From JACCWM01 sp040393065 (GTDB taxonomy: Bacteria; Myxococcota_A; Bradymonadia; Bradymonadales; Bradymonadaceae), in contig JBEBUW010000079.1 of assembly GCA_040393065.1 (NCBI GenBank), positions 1 through 20,889 of the forward strand: DNA of 20,889 nt. The letters run 5' to 3'. The notes beneath the pieces are model-generated. The model ran no database searches and was not told where the DNA came from. It saw nothing but the letters and a program-made list of their open reading frames with translations. The position numbers and the translations under genes were made by a program. This document shows, one piece after another, positions 1-6,307 of the stretch (its first letter is position 1; each line of letters starts with the position of its first letter).

Positions 1-83
1 ATGTGTGGTCGCCTGCAACGGCTCTGGATGGCGCGGCGAGCGATGGAAGAACGGTTTGCGTGGATTTCGGGCAGATAGGTTGA
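1..83 (+). CDS. 3' end of an unidentified gene entering from upstream (partial)
   Basis: A plus-strand reading frame is open from the window edge and stops at 81-83, directly against the first stem base of a strong terminator. This frame (codons starting at position 3) has G-rich first codon positions and reads like ordinary protein, ending in VCVDFGQIG. A second frame also stops here (TAG at 76-78), so the true frame is not certain. Only about 26 residues are visible and no family can be named. Confidence 0.4.
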   Translation, partial: VWSPATALDGAASDGRTVCVDFGQIG

Positions 84-121
84 GCCCGGCTCTCGTCTCT
101 GAGACGGGGGCCGGGCTTTTG
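83..121 (+). terminator. Rho-independent terminator after the upstream gene
   Basis: AGCCCGGC (83-90) pairs with GCCGGGCT (110-117). Inside it, GTCTC pairs with GAGAC, giving a long hairpin followed by a T-rich tail (TTTTGTTT). It marks the end of plus-strand transcription entering from the left and separates it from the minus-strand gene that ends at 145. Confidence 0.8.
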
Positions 122-144
122 TTTGCGCGGCCGGAGGCGCAAAA

Positions 145-474
145 TCAGAGAAGCGTCATCCATGCGCAGTCGATGCCGTCGAGGGCCATGTGGATGAGAA
201 GCCCGACGCCTATAAGGCGTGTGCGTGGGTGTGCGGCGAGTGCGAAGTAAAAGAGGATGGGCGGCCAGGTGTGCAGCGGATGGTGGCCAATAGAGCAGCG
301 GTCGGGAACGTAAATCGGATCGGAAAGCAGGTGGTCCAGGTCGACAAGCATCGTGGCGACCATGATGAGCCAGGCGCGTTTCCAGGGCGTTTGCCAGGCT
401 CTGGGCCAGCCCAGACGCGCGATGAGGCCGGGGACGGCGAAGTGCAAAACGATGTGGAAGACTGCTCGAAACAT
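145..474 (-). CDS. DUF6122 family membrane protein (YdjM-like metal-dependent hydrolase type)
   Basis: A 109-residue integral membrane protein. Visible landmarks are His7 and His11 in the first helix, DLDHLL near 45-50, the block RCSIGHHPLH at 59-68 and HMALDGIDC at 95-103. These clustered His and Asp residues between hydrophobic helices are typical of the DUF6122/YdjM-type membrane families, which are presumed metal-dependent hydrolases of unknown substrate. The reading frame extends upstream to 651, but the family begins at the Met encoded at 474, and the upstream extension is low-complexity and unlike the family. No clear ribosome binding site precedes 474. It is monocistronic, with terminator-separated neighbours. 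The family call is from recalled motif pattern; the biochemical role is unknown. Confidence 0.8.
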   Translation of the reverse strand: MFRAVFHIVLHFAVPGLIARLGWPRAWQTPWKRAWLIMVATMLVDLDHLLSDPIYVPDRCSIGHHPLHTWPPILFYFALAAHPRTRLIGVGLLIHMALDGIDCAWMTLL

Positions 475-601
475 GGGGGGGAGGCAGGTAAACGGATGAA
501 CGGATGAATGGACGCCAGCAGCACGTGCGCGAGCTTCGGAGCTTCTTGTTAGCGGGTTCCAGCAACGCAGTCGAGTCGCGCACGCAACGAATTGGCTTGC
601 C

Positions 602-635
602 GGCTGTTTGTCAGAACTTGGCTGTTTGTCAGAAC
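602..635. repeat. Two 16-bp direct repeats upstream of the DUF1722 gene
   Basis: GGCTGTTTGTCAGAAC occurs at 602-617 and again at 620-635, an 18-bp period. It lies in the 204-bp spacer between divergent genes starting at 474 (-) and 679 (+). It could be a paired operator or simply a short duplication. No promoter elements of good quality were seen beside it. Confidence 0.5.
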
Positions 636-678
636 ATGGATGCGTGAGCAAAACTGAAAGGGATCGCTAGCAGCTCTG

Positions 679-1467
679 GTGAATAAGCCCATAAAAACAA
701 CGCGAGCAAATATGCAAAAGTCTCAGCCCGATAACTTTTTTTCGATCCGTTTTAGCACGCCTCGCCTTCTGGTGAGCCCGGGAGCGCCGATGGAAACTCC
801 GTTGATTACACGGCTGGCCAACGAAGCGGAGCTGTTGGAGGAAGCGCTCGAAGACTGGCCGGAAATTGCAAAACTCCAAGAGATCGACGGCGCTATTTTG
901 CCCTCGGATGCGTGCCCGGAATCTGATTGGCCCCCGCACATTGCCATCGCCACCACCGAGCAACTCGCCAAATCCGCCACTCGCCGACACTTCTTGACCC
1001 GGATCTATGCCTTTGCCGAACTGCGCGAACTGAAAAAACATCTGTCACGCCGGGCGCTGGCGGATTTTCAACGCCGCCACAAGCATGTGTTGCTGGCCTA
1101 TGACCAGAACAAAATGCGTGCGCTTGGTTCCATCGCAGCCGGACCCCGGTCGATTGCGGTAGAGGCAGCCTATGAAAAATATGCCGGATTGTTTTGGGAA
1201 GCGCTCAGCCAACAGCCCACGCATGAAGCGTGGGCAAACAGCGCGGAGCATATGTTCGGGCATTTTAAGGCGTTGCTCCCGGCGCCCGAGAAGACAGAGT
1301 TTCTGGCAGCGCTTGCGCAGTACCGCGCAAGCGTGCTGCCGCTTACGGCTCTGCTTGAAACGATCCGGCTCTGGTGCGTGCGCTATGACTATCGCTATTT
1401 CGCCGATCAGACCTTGCTGGAGCCGTATCCGCGCGGGCTTGAGGAGCTTGCGACAGACCGAAGTTAA
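679..1467 (+). CDS. DUF1722 (YbgA-like) protein with degenerate DUF523-like N-terminus
   Basis: A 262-residue protein. Residues about 125-256 match the DUF1722/YbgA pattern: FQRRHKHVLLAYDQNKMRALG, a central THEAWANSAEHMFGHFK block, and a C-terminal RYDYRYFADQTLLEPYP. The family is often fused to a DUF523 domain; its role is unclear. Here the first ~100 residues keep only echoes of DUF523 (PRLLVSPGAP near 28-37, IDGAILPSDACP near 69-80, where DUF523 proteins have a DGAILKxxSPSCG-like motif), so that domain appears shortened and lacks the usual cysteines. The GTG at 679 is used because it retains this homology. ATG at 712 or ATG at 790 (preceded by GGGAG) are alternative starts. It converges on the next gene, 12 bp away. 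Confidence 0.75.
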   Translation: MNKPIKTTRANMQKSQPDNFFSIRFSTPRLLVSPGAPMETPLITRLANEAELLEEALEDWPEIAKLQEIDGAILPSDACPESDWPPHIAIATTEQLAKSATRRHFLTRIYAFAELRELKKHLSRRALADFQRRHKHVLLAYDQNKMRALGSIAAGPRSIAVEAAYEKYAGLFWEALSQQPTHEAWANSAEHMFGHFKALLPAPEKTEFLAALAQYRASVLPLTALLETIRLWCVRYDYRYFADQTLLEPYPRGLEELATDRS

Positions 1468-1479
1468 CGAGCCTGTTAA

Positions 1480-2997
1480 TCAGGGGCTGCTGTAGGTGCC
1501 AGCACGCCACTGGTATTGGCTGGTTGCGGTAAGACTTGAGCCGCCAGAGATACTTGAGTAGTTGCCTTCGGCTTTGTTTGCGTAACCTCCGGCAATACTT
1601 GTGTATTGGGCGGTCGCTTTATTGTTGGAGCCTCCCGCGATGCTCGAATAAGTGCCCTCTGCTTTGTTGCTGGTACCTCCCAAAATGCTTGATCCTGAAC
1701 CGAGTGCGGAATTTTCCTGACCTCCCGTAACGCTCGAGTAATTGCCGTTCGCGATGTTCGTGTAGCCTCCCGAAACGCTTGCGTACAGGCCCTCGGCTGT
1801 GTTGCTGGTACCTCCCGAAACGCTTGAGTAGTCGCCGGTTGCAGTGTTGTGGGAGCCTCCCGAAACACTGGAATAGAGACCCGAGGCAGTATTTGAGCTG
1901 CCACCCGAAACTACGGCTTGAGAGTTGGTTGCTTTGTTGAGACGACCTGCCAGGACGACTGAATTTGTTCCGCTCGCTTCATTGTCTCTGCCGCCAATAG
2001 CCGAAGCACCGGCACCGGAGATTGTGTTGCTGTTCCCGGAAACAATGCCACCGTACGAGGTGTAGGTGTGGCCATTGCCAAGGATCAGGTTGTGCGAGCC
2101 GGTTTTGTTCTCGGCCGCGCCGCTGTCGTAGCCGATGACGAGATTGCCCAGACCGTTCGGTGTGCTGGTGGTTGAGCCGCTGCCGCTCTGGACGTGAAGG
2201 TTCACCGCGCGGAAAACGACGGCCTTTTTGCCGTGGATGGTGTTCACAGACATCGGCGCTGTTTTTTCCTCGAGCGCGAGGACTTTTCCTGCCTGGTCTG
2301 CGACCTGGTTTTGCAAGGTCGTGAGGGCGGCTGCGCTGGCCTTTTCATCCAGAGCGGTTTGGAGTGCGATGACGTCGGTTTTGTCGGCTTTGCTGCTCAG
2401 CGCAGTTTGCAGCGCGGTTTGGAGTGCGGTGACGTCGGCTGCATTTGCCTTGTCGGCCAGCGCGGTTTGGAGTGCGGTGACGTCGGCCGTGTTTGCCTTT
2501 TCATCCAGCGCGGTTTGGAGGGCGAGTACCTGGTTTTGCAGGTCACTGAGCTGCGAGAGGATTTCGTCGAGCCCGGCTGTGTTGTTGCCAAGTTCGGAGG
2601 GTGATTTGCCTTGAATGGTCTGGGCGTCGCCGGCGCGCAGTGCGTAGGGCATCGAGCCGACAGCAGTGCGCGGCGCGAGCGTTTCATCGCCGACGGTGAC
2701 TTCAAGCCAGCGCTCGTCTCCATTGAAAACGTTCGGGTCCAGCGGGGAGCTTTCGCCAAGAATCGCCGTAAATCGACCGTCGACGACATCGATCGTGGTA
2801 GCCGGTTGCTCCCACACTGTGGTTCCGCCGGTTTCGCTATCAAAGAGCTTGAAAGAAACTTCGACCGGGGCGTTGACCGCGTCGGCATTGCGCGTCAAAT
2901 GACCGTGGTAGGTCATGGTGCCCGGCACCTGAGCAAGAGCCATCGATGAAACCAAAAAGCACAACATCAGCGTGATCAAAGCAGCGTGTAATTTCAT
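1480..2997 (-). CDS. Secreted YadA-head-like repeat protein with coiled coil
   Basis: 505 residues. A signal peptide (residues 1-22, cut after ALA-Q) is followed by a globular region (24-125) containing MTYHGHLTR, ERWLEVTVG and MPYALRAGDA, a type common in secreted proteins of Myxococcota-like bacteria. Residues ~140-245 form a coiled coil with repeated ALQTALDEKAN units. From ~300 to 495 come YadA/Hep_Hag-type head repeats with an exact 15-residue period (Tyr at 375, 390, 405, 420, 450, 465, 480, 495; motif SSVSGGxxNxAxG), probably a trimeric left-handed beta-roll. It ends in the repeats with no beta-barrel anchor, sorting signal or chaperone domain. GAGG precedes the ATG at 8 bp. It lies 63 bp downstream of a small lipoprotein gene, probably in one operon. 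Likely surface or extracellular; adhesion is inference. Confidence 0.85.
   Translation of the reverse strand: MKLHAALITLMLCFLVSSMALAQVPGTMTYHGHLTRNADAVNAPVEVSFKLFDSETGGTTVWEQPATTIDVVDGRFTAILGESSPLDPNVFNGDERWLEVTVGDETLAPRTAVGSMPYALRAGDAQTIQGKSPSELGNNTAGLDEILSQLSDLQNQVLALQTALDEKANTADVTALQTALADKANAADVTALQTALQTALSSKADKTDVIALQTALDEKASAAALTTLQNQVADQAGKVLALEEKTAPMSVNTIHGKKAVVFRAVNLHVQSGSGSTTSTPNGLGNLVIGYDSGAAENKTGSHNLILGNGHTYTSYGGIVSGNSNTISGAGASAIGGRDNEASGTNSVVLAGRLNKATNSQAVVSGGSSNTASGLYSSVSGGSHNTATGDYSSVSGGTSNTAEGLYASVSGGYTNIANGNYSSVTGGQENSALGSGSSILGGTSNKAEGTYSSIAGGSNNKATAQYTSIAGGYANKAEGNYSSISGGSSLTATSQYQWRAGTYSSP
1535..1930 (-). repeat. 45-bp intragenic repeats encoding the head domain
   Basis: About nine degenerate 45-bp units in the 3' part of the repeat-protein gene. 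Each encodes one 15-residue SxxxGGxxNxAxGxY turn. Such arrays change copy number by slippage or recombination without breaking the frame. Confidence 0.75.
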
Positions 2998-3060
2998 GGG
3001 ATAACCTCGTGTCGTGGATTCAAATCAATAAACTTGCATCTACTTCAGGCTTTTCGTTGT

Positions 3061-3408
3061 TTAAGGCGCGGTGGTCAGTCGGTAGCTTTCTCCCTGCAGC
3101 TCGACGGGTTCAGGCCCCGCGCTGAGCGTGCCCGAGAGCGTGTAGGTATCGCCCATCGAGAAACCGCCCGAAGGCACAAGCTGGCCGCGTAAGCGATAGC
3201 CCTCGGGCACGTCGCTGCCGTTCTCCACATCCTGTTGACCGCCACCATCCGGCTGCTCGCCGACATCTGGATCGGTCGCATCAGAAATATCGGTTTCATG
3301 GTCCCCCTGATGGTTGGTGCTCGACTCGGTACAGGCCCCGAATGTGGCCAGGAAAATGAGCAGGATCATTGCCTGCAAGCCTCTATTTCGTAACCAGTTT
3401 TTTTGCAT
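3061..3408 (-). CDS. Small lipoprotein, unknown function
   Basis: 115 residues. The start at 3408 is fixed by a strong AGGAGGGATTGG ribosome binding site; the frame upstream has no such support. The N-terminus (MQKNWLRNRG, then a hydrophobic run) ends in the lipobox FGAC near residues 23-26. An acidic, Gly-rich linker follows (DATDPDVGEQPDGGGQQDVE), then a ~45-residue C-terminal segment with alternating polar and hydrophobic residues that could be a small beta domain (FSMGDTYTLSGTLSAG). No known family was recognised. It sits directly upstream of the secreted repeat protein on the same strand, so the two may be co-transcribed and the lipoprotein could be an anchor or partner. That is inference from position only. 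Confidence 0.75.
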   Translation of the reverse strand: MQKNWLRNRGLQAMILLIFLATFGACTESSTNHQGDHETDISDATDPDVGEQPDGGGQQDVENGSDVPEGYRLRGQLVPSGGFSMGDTYTLSGTLSAGPEPVELQGESYRLTTAP

Positions 3409-3984
3409 CCAATCCCTCCTTTCCAGAGTTTGTAATTCTGAATGAATGTTGGAATCCCTGCGTTTGCGACAGCGGCAAGTCGCCGTCATCGAAAATCGCA
3501 AAGATTGCTGGAGCGCGTAGTGGTCTCAGACCCTGTGATGTACCCGACAAAATTTAAAAGTGCTTTCCGTGGCATCGCATAGTTCGTTCAGCGGTGCAAT
3601 CAGAATTAAGCGGGGAGGGCGGTGGCGGCGGGGGAAATAGCTTTCGGATGTCCGAGTAGCAGTTCTGCGCGTGGGGAGATAGCTTTCGGATATCCGAGTA
3701 GCAGTTCTGCGCGTGGGGAGATAGCTTTCGGATATCCGAGTAGCAGTTTTGCGCGTGGGGAGATAGCTTTCGGATGTCCGAGTAGCAGTTCTGCGCGCGA
3801 AAAAGTCCTACTCGGATGCGTTCGACCAATAAATACGCCAGTTCGTGGGCGCGACGTCATGTCAATGGGTTAGAACGGACGCTGCACTATGCACGGATTT
3901 CGTCCGGTTTTACGGTGCGTTCGTCTGGGGCTTGGGTGGACGATTGGGTCAGGGGGCGTTGGTCCGGCGCGTGCGTGATTCAGG
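3409..3984. other. 576-bp intergenic region with a 42-bp repeat array, no convincing gene
   Basis: Between the small lipoprotein (start 3408, -) and the end of the ArsR-rhodanese gene (3985, -). Reading frames on both strands cross it only because the array period (42 bp) is a multiple of three; none has a ribosome binding site or protein-like flanks. Apart from the repeats, nothing recognisable was seen in 3830-3984. Confidence 0.6.
3631..3798. repeat. Array of four 42-bp tandem repeats with internal palindrome
   Basis: Four head-to-tail units at 3631-3672, 3673-3714, 3715-3756 and 3757-3798, differing at only a few positions. Units 2 and 3 contain the perfect palindrome TCGGATATCCGA; units 1 and 4 carry one change (GATGTC). 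Each unit also has the dyad GCAG-TT-CTGC, disturbed only in unit 3. An inverted fragment, CTACTCGGAT (3809-3818), follows and can pair with TCCGAGTAG of unit 4. The array may be a protein-binding array, a structured RNA or a mosaic repeat element. Confidence 0.9.
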
Positions 3985-4644
3985 TCAGGCTTCTAGATGC
4001 AGGTTTTGGGCCTGCCATTCGGCGACGCCTTCCTTGAGGCGGCGAACGGAAAATCCGGCCCGGCGCAGGCGTTGTGTGCCCTGGATGGCGTTGACGCAAA
4101 ACGGGCCTCGACAGTAGGCGATGACGGGTTTGTCGCGGGGGATTTCGTCGATGCGCTTATCGAGCTCGTGAAAGGGCAGGGAGCGGGCGCCGGGTAAGTG
4201 GCCGGCGGCAAATTCTTCGGCCGGGCGAAGATCGACGAGCACAATCTGGCCGCTGGCGATGTCGCTCAGAGTGTCGCTGGCGATGAGGCTTGGAATCGCG
4301 TCGGGTTCCTGGGCGTGTTCAAGCATGAGCGCGCGAATATCCGGGTGAATCGCCAGGCCCATGTCGCGCAGCGCAAGCCACAGCGCGACGGCGGCCGGAC
4401 CGCTGGGGCGGTAAAAAACCTGTTTGCCCTCTTTGCGTGAGATGACCAGGTGAGCCTCGCGAAGCACTTTTAAATGTGCGCTGGTGTTGGCCAGAGTTTG
4501 CCCGATTGCGTTGGCCAATTCATCGACCGCATGCTCGCGCTGGCAGATGAGATTCATGATTCGCAGGCGGTGCGCATGGGCGAGCGCCTGACCGATGCGG
4601 CCGAATGAATCGTAAAGTAAGGAGGGAAGTTCTTCGATGGCCAT
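3985..4644 (-). CDS. ArsR-family HTH regulator fused to a rhodanese domain
   Basis: 219 residues. Residues ~10-95 form an ArsR-type winged helix (ALAHAHRLRIMNLI, then AVDELANAIGQTLANTSAHLKVL, then a wing KEGKQVFYRPSG). Residues ~120-215 form a rhodanese domain (VLVDLRPAEEFAAGHLPGA) with the active-site loop CRGPFC: Cys178 is the catalytic persulfide-forming position and Cys183 a second thiol; Cys34 lies in the HTH part. Known ArsR-rhodanese fusions carry this loop and are thought to sense sulfur or redox state. The start at 4644 is chosen because GGAG lies 9 bp upstream and homology begins there; the frame runs to 4737. It is divergent from doxX- and dsrE-type genes, its likely targets. Confidence 0.88.
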   Translation of the reverse strand: MAIEELPSLLYDSFGRIGQALAHAHRLRIMNLICQREHAVDELANAIGQTLANTSAHLKVLREAHLVISRKEGKQVFYRPSGPAAVALWLALRDMGLAIHPDIRALMLEHAQEPDAIPSLIASDTLSDIASGQIVLVDLRPAEEFAAGHLPGARSLPFHELDKRIDEIPRDKPVIAYCRGPFCVNAIQGTQRLRRAGFSVRRLKEGVAEWQAQNLHLEA

Positions 4645-4869
4645 AGCGATGGACTCCGGGGAAACGCCTGGGTGAAAAGGGAGAATTTGCCGGTCAGATG
4701 GCCCGTGCAATGTACGGAGCGCCACACAATCAAGCAAGTGTTGAAGTGTTTTGGAGCCGCGGTGAATAAATACGCGCCTCGGCGGGTTAGCGTACGGATA
4801 CAGTCAAAGGGTTATTTGATTGTTGTAAGGGTGTGTGTCGAAAATGAGTGTCGTAAAACAGGAGGAAGG
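4645..4869. promoter_or_regulatory. Divergent regulatory region between arsR-rhodanese and doxX genes
   Basis: 225 bp between two divergent starts, so it must hold both promoters and probably the operator of the ArsR-type regulator. The best dyad seen is TCAA (4730-4733), 7 bp, TTGA (4741-4744), which resembles ArsR half-sites but is weak. A TTGATT near 4816 could be a -35, but no convincing -10 follows. The region is assigned by position more than by motif. Confidence 0.45.
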
Positions 4870-5307
4870 ATGCCGGTACAAAGCATGGAAGCGTATCAGC
4901 CGTTCAGTCGGGCTTTGTTTCGAATGATGTTGAGCGGGATTTTTATCGTCGCTGGTTGTAGCCATCTGGTAGATCCGAGCAAAACAGCCGGGCGTCTGGA
5001 AGCCGCGCCGATGGGCTGGCTTGCGACGTGGATGGCGCCTGCAGAGACGCTGGTGGTGCTTTCCGGGGTGGCGCTTGTGGTCGGCGGCCTGGCGCTGCTG
5101 GCGGGATTTCAAACCAGATTTGCCGCTCTGGGATTGCTGGCGCTGATCATTCCGATCACGTTGACGGTTCAGATAAGCCCGGCGTCGCTGGGGCCATTGT
5201 TTAAAAACATCGGTCTGGCGGGCGGTCTGATTTATTTCATCACACATGGCACGGACGCATTGAGTTGGGACAGTGCGCGCGCTGCAAAAAAGCGGGCAAA
5301 TCCATGA
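4870..5307 (+). CDS. DoxX family membrane protein
   Basis: 145 residues with four predicted membrane segments (about 14-34, 59-79, 84-102, 110-128). The first helix, RALFRMMLSGIFIVAGCSHL, has the DoxX pattern (Arg at the entry, small-residue GxxH/KL exit). DoxX proteins are small inner-membrane proteins; relatives include the DoxD subunit of thiosulfate:quinone oxidoreductase and proteins of oxidative or thiol stress complexes. The start at 4870 follows AGGAGG by 4 bp; Met at 4885 is an alternative. The dsrE-type lipoprotein gene starts 29 bp downstream, so the two are very likely one operon under the divergent ArsR-rhodanese regulator. The sulfur link is inferred from the neighbours. Confidence 0.82.
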   Translation: MPVQSMEAYQPFSRALFRMMLSGIFIVAGCSHLVDPSKTAGRLEAAPMGWLATWMAPAETLVVLSGVALVVGGLALLAGFQTRFAALGLLALIIPITLTVQISPASLGPLFKNIGLAGGLIYFITHGTDALSWDSARAAKKRANP

Positions 5308-5336
5308 ATCATTGTACCGGTTTTCGAGGAGTTATT

Positions 5337-5816
5337 ATGAAGAATCGTTGTTCTGTTTTCGCTGTTCTGCTTCTGGCGTTGGGCAGCTTTCTGGCTGCCT
5401 GCGGTACATCTGCGCCCCTGGTTTTGGACGCGTCTGCAACCGAAACGCAGGCCCATGCACGGTCGGTGGACGCCTCGGAAGGCGTGCCGGTGGCGATGGG
5501 TGTGCAGTCGGCGGCCCATGTACAGGTAGCGCTTTTGAGTGCTGAACAGATGCTGGATGGCGAGGGGTTGCAGGCGAGCGAAGCGGCGATTGTTGTGTGT
5601 GGGCCGGGGATTTCTGCGCTGCAAAAGGGCAGCGATTTGGCCGCTGCGATCAAGCACGCACACGCGCGCGGCGTGCGCGTGGTGGCCTGCAATATTTCCC
5701 TGACAAGGATGGATGTTTCCGCCGACACCTTGCTGGAGGAAGTGGAGGTCGTCGAGAACGCATTTACGGAGTTATTGCGGCTGCAAACGCTGGGCTATTA
5801 CAGCATTGTGATGTAG
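5337..5816 (+). CDS. DsrE-domain lipoprotein
   Basis: 159 residues. A signal peptide with lipobox LAAC (Cys22) implies a lipid-anchored envelope protein. After a short linker, residues ~62-159 look like a DsrE/DsrF-like domain: HVQVALLSAEQML, EAAIVVCGPGI (Cys88), a helix, RGVRVVACNISL (Cys118, at the position of the conserved DsrE cysteine), then a C-terminal helix and LQTLGYYSIVM. DsrE-family proteins carry or transfer persulfide sulfur, usually in the cytoplasm; a lipoprotein form would act in the periplasm or outer membrane. GAGGAG lies 6 bp before the ATG. It is the last gene of the operon, followed by a strong terminator. The domain call rests on pattern, not on a search. Confidence 0.8.
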   Translation: MKNRCSVFAVLLLALGSFLAACGTSAPLVLDASATETQAHARSVDASEGVPVAMGVQSAAHVQVALLSAEQMLDGEGLQASEAAIVVCGPGISALQKGSDLAAAIKHAHARGVRVVACNISLTRMDVSADTLLEEVEVVENAFTELLRLQTLGYYSIVM

Positions 5817-5850
5817 GCAGGCGGCGCCGGGGCCGGCGTCCGCAGATGAA

Positions 5851-5879
5851 AAAGCGGCTACTCAGGTAGCCGCTTTTTT
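5851..5879 (+). terminator. Rho-independent terminator of the doxX-dsrE operon
   Basis: AAAGCGGCTAC (5851-5861) pairs perfectly with GTAGCCGCTTT (5866-5876) across a TCAG loop, with a run of six T at 5874-5879. It lies 35 bp after the DsrE stop codon. Confidence 0.92.
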
Positions 5880-6103
5880 GTTGGAGGTCAGGGGGTGGGT
5901 GGATGAGGGTGGGCAGGTCGAGCGGGAGGTTCGTGATGATGGACGATGGTAGTTGGGAGGTTCGTGATGATGGACGATGGCAGTTGGGAGGTTCGTGACG
6001 TCATTCCCGTCGGCTGACGCCGAGGGCTAAAACGACCGACGGCGCTCCGCTCAGGCTGACGCCTGGCTGCGCGGGTTGGGGGCGATGTGAAGTTCAAGAA
6101 AAC
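5880..6103. repeat. Intergenic region with G-quadruplex motif and 31-bp repeats
   Basis: Non-coding. Four G-runs in 5891-5913 with loops of 1, 7 and 1 bases fit a G-quadruplex on the plus strand. Units of 31 bp beginning GGGAGGTTCGTGATGAT start at 5924, 5955 and 5986; the third is cut short. GGCTGACGCC occurs twice (6012-6021, 6054-6063) in a GC-rich stretch able to fold. No gene is supported here. Confidence 0.6.
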
Positions 6104-6141
6104 AAAAAGCCCGTTATCTTGGGGAAGATAACGGGCTTTTT
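6104..6141 (-). terminator. Terminator of the tRNA-Pro gene (bidirectional in form)
   Basis: A perfect 17-bp stem (6104-6120 with 6125-6141) closed by a 4-base loop, with A/T-rich ends on both sides. On the minus strand it begins 6 bp after the 3' end of the tRNA and ends in TTTTTG, so it terminates the tRNA transcript. The symmetry allows use from either side. Confidence 0.92.
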
Positions 6142-6142
6142 G

Positions 6143-6221
<79 letters not shown>

Positions 6222-6278
6222 CAGGCGTTTGCGGGGTTTTGCGATGGTGAAAAATCGCGGCCCCGCAGGGTGAGGATG

Positions 6279-6307
6279 TGTATAGGGCGGAAAGTTCGGG
6301 TTGTCAA
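6279..6307 (-). promoter_or_regulatory. Sigma-70-type promoter of tRNA-Pro
   Basis: On the minus strand, a perfect TTGACA (6302-6307) is followed after 17 bp by TATACA (6279-6284). Transcription would start near 6272 and leave a ~50-nt leader before the mature tRNA at 6220. The -35 overlaps the last codons and stop of the rlmL-like gene (stop at 6304). Confidence 0.85.

Noticed and set aside
3554..3873. Open frames on both strands across the first 42-bp array, with 14-residue repeats
   Set aside because: The frames exist because 42 is a multiple of three. They lack ribosome binding sites and credible flanking protein, and overlap each other on opposite strands.
4730..4744. TCAA-N7-TTGA as an ArsR operator
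   Set aside because: Only 4-bp half-sites, and such dyads are expected by chance. Mentioned with the divergent region but not called as an operator.
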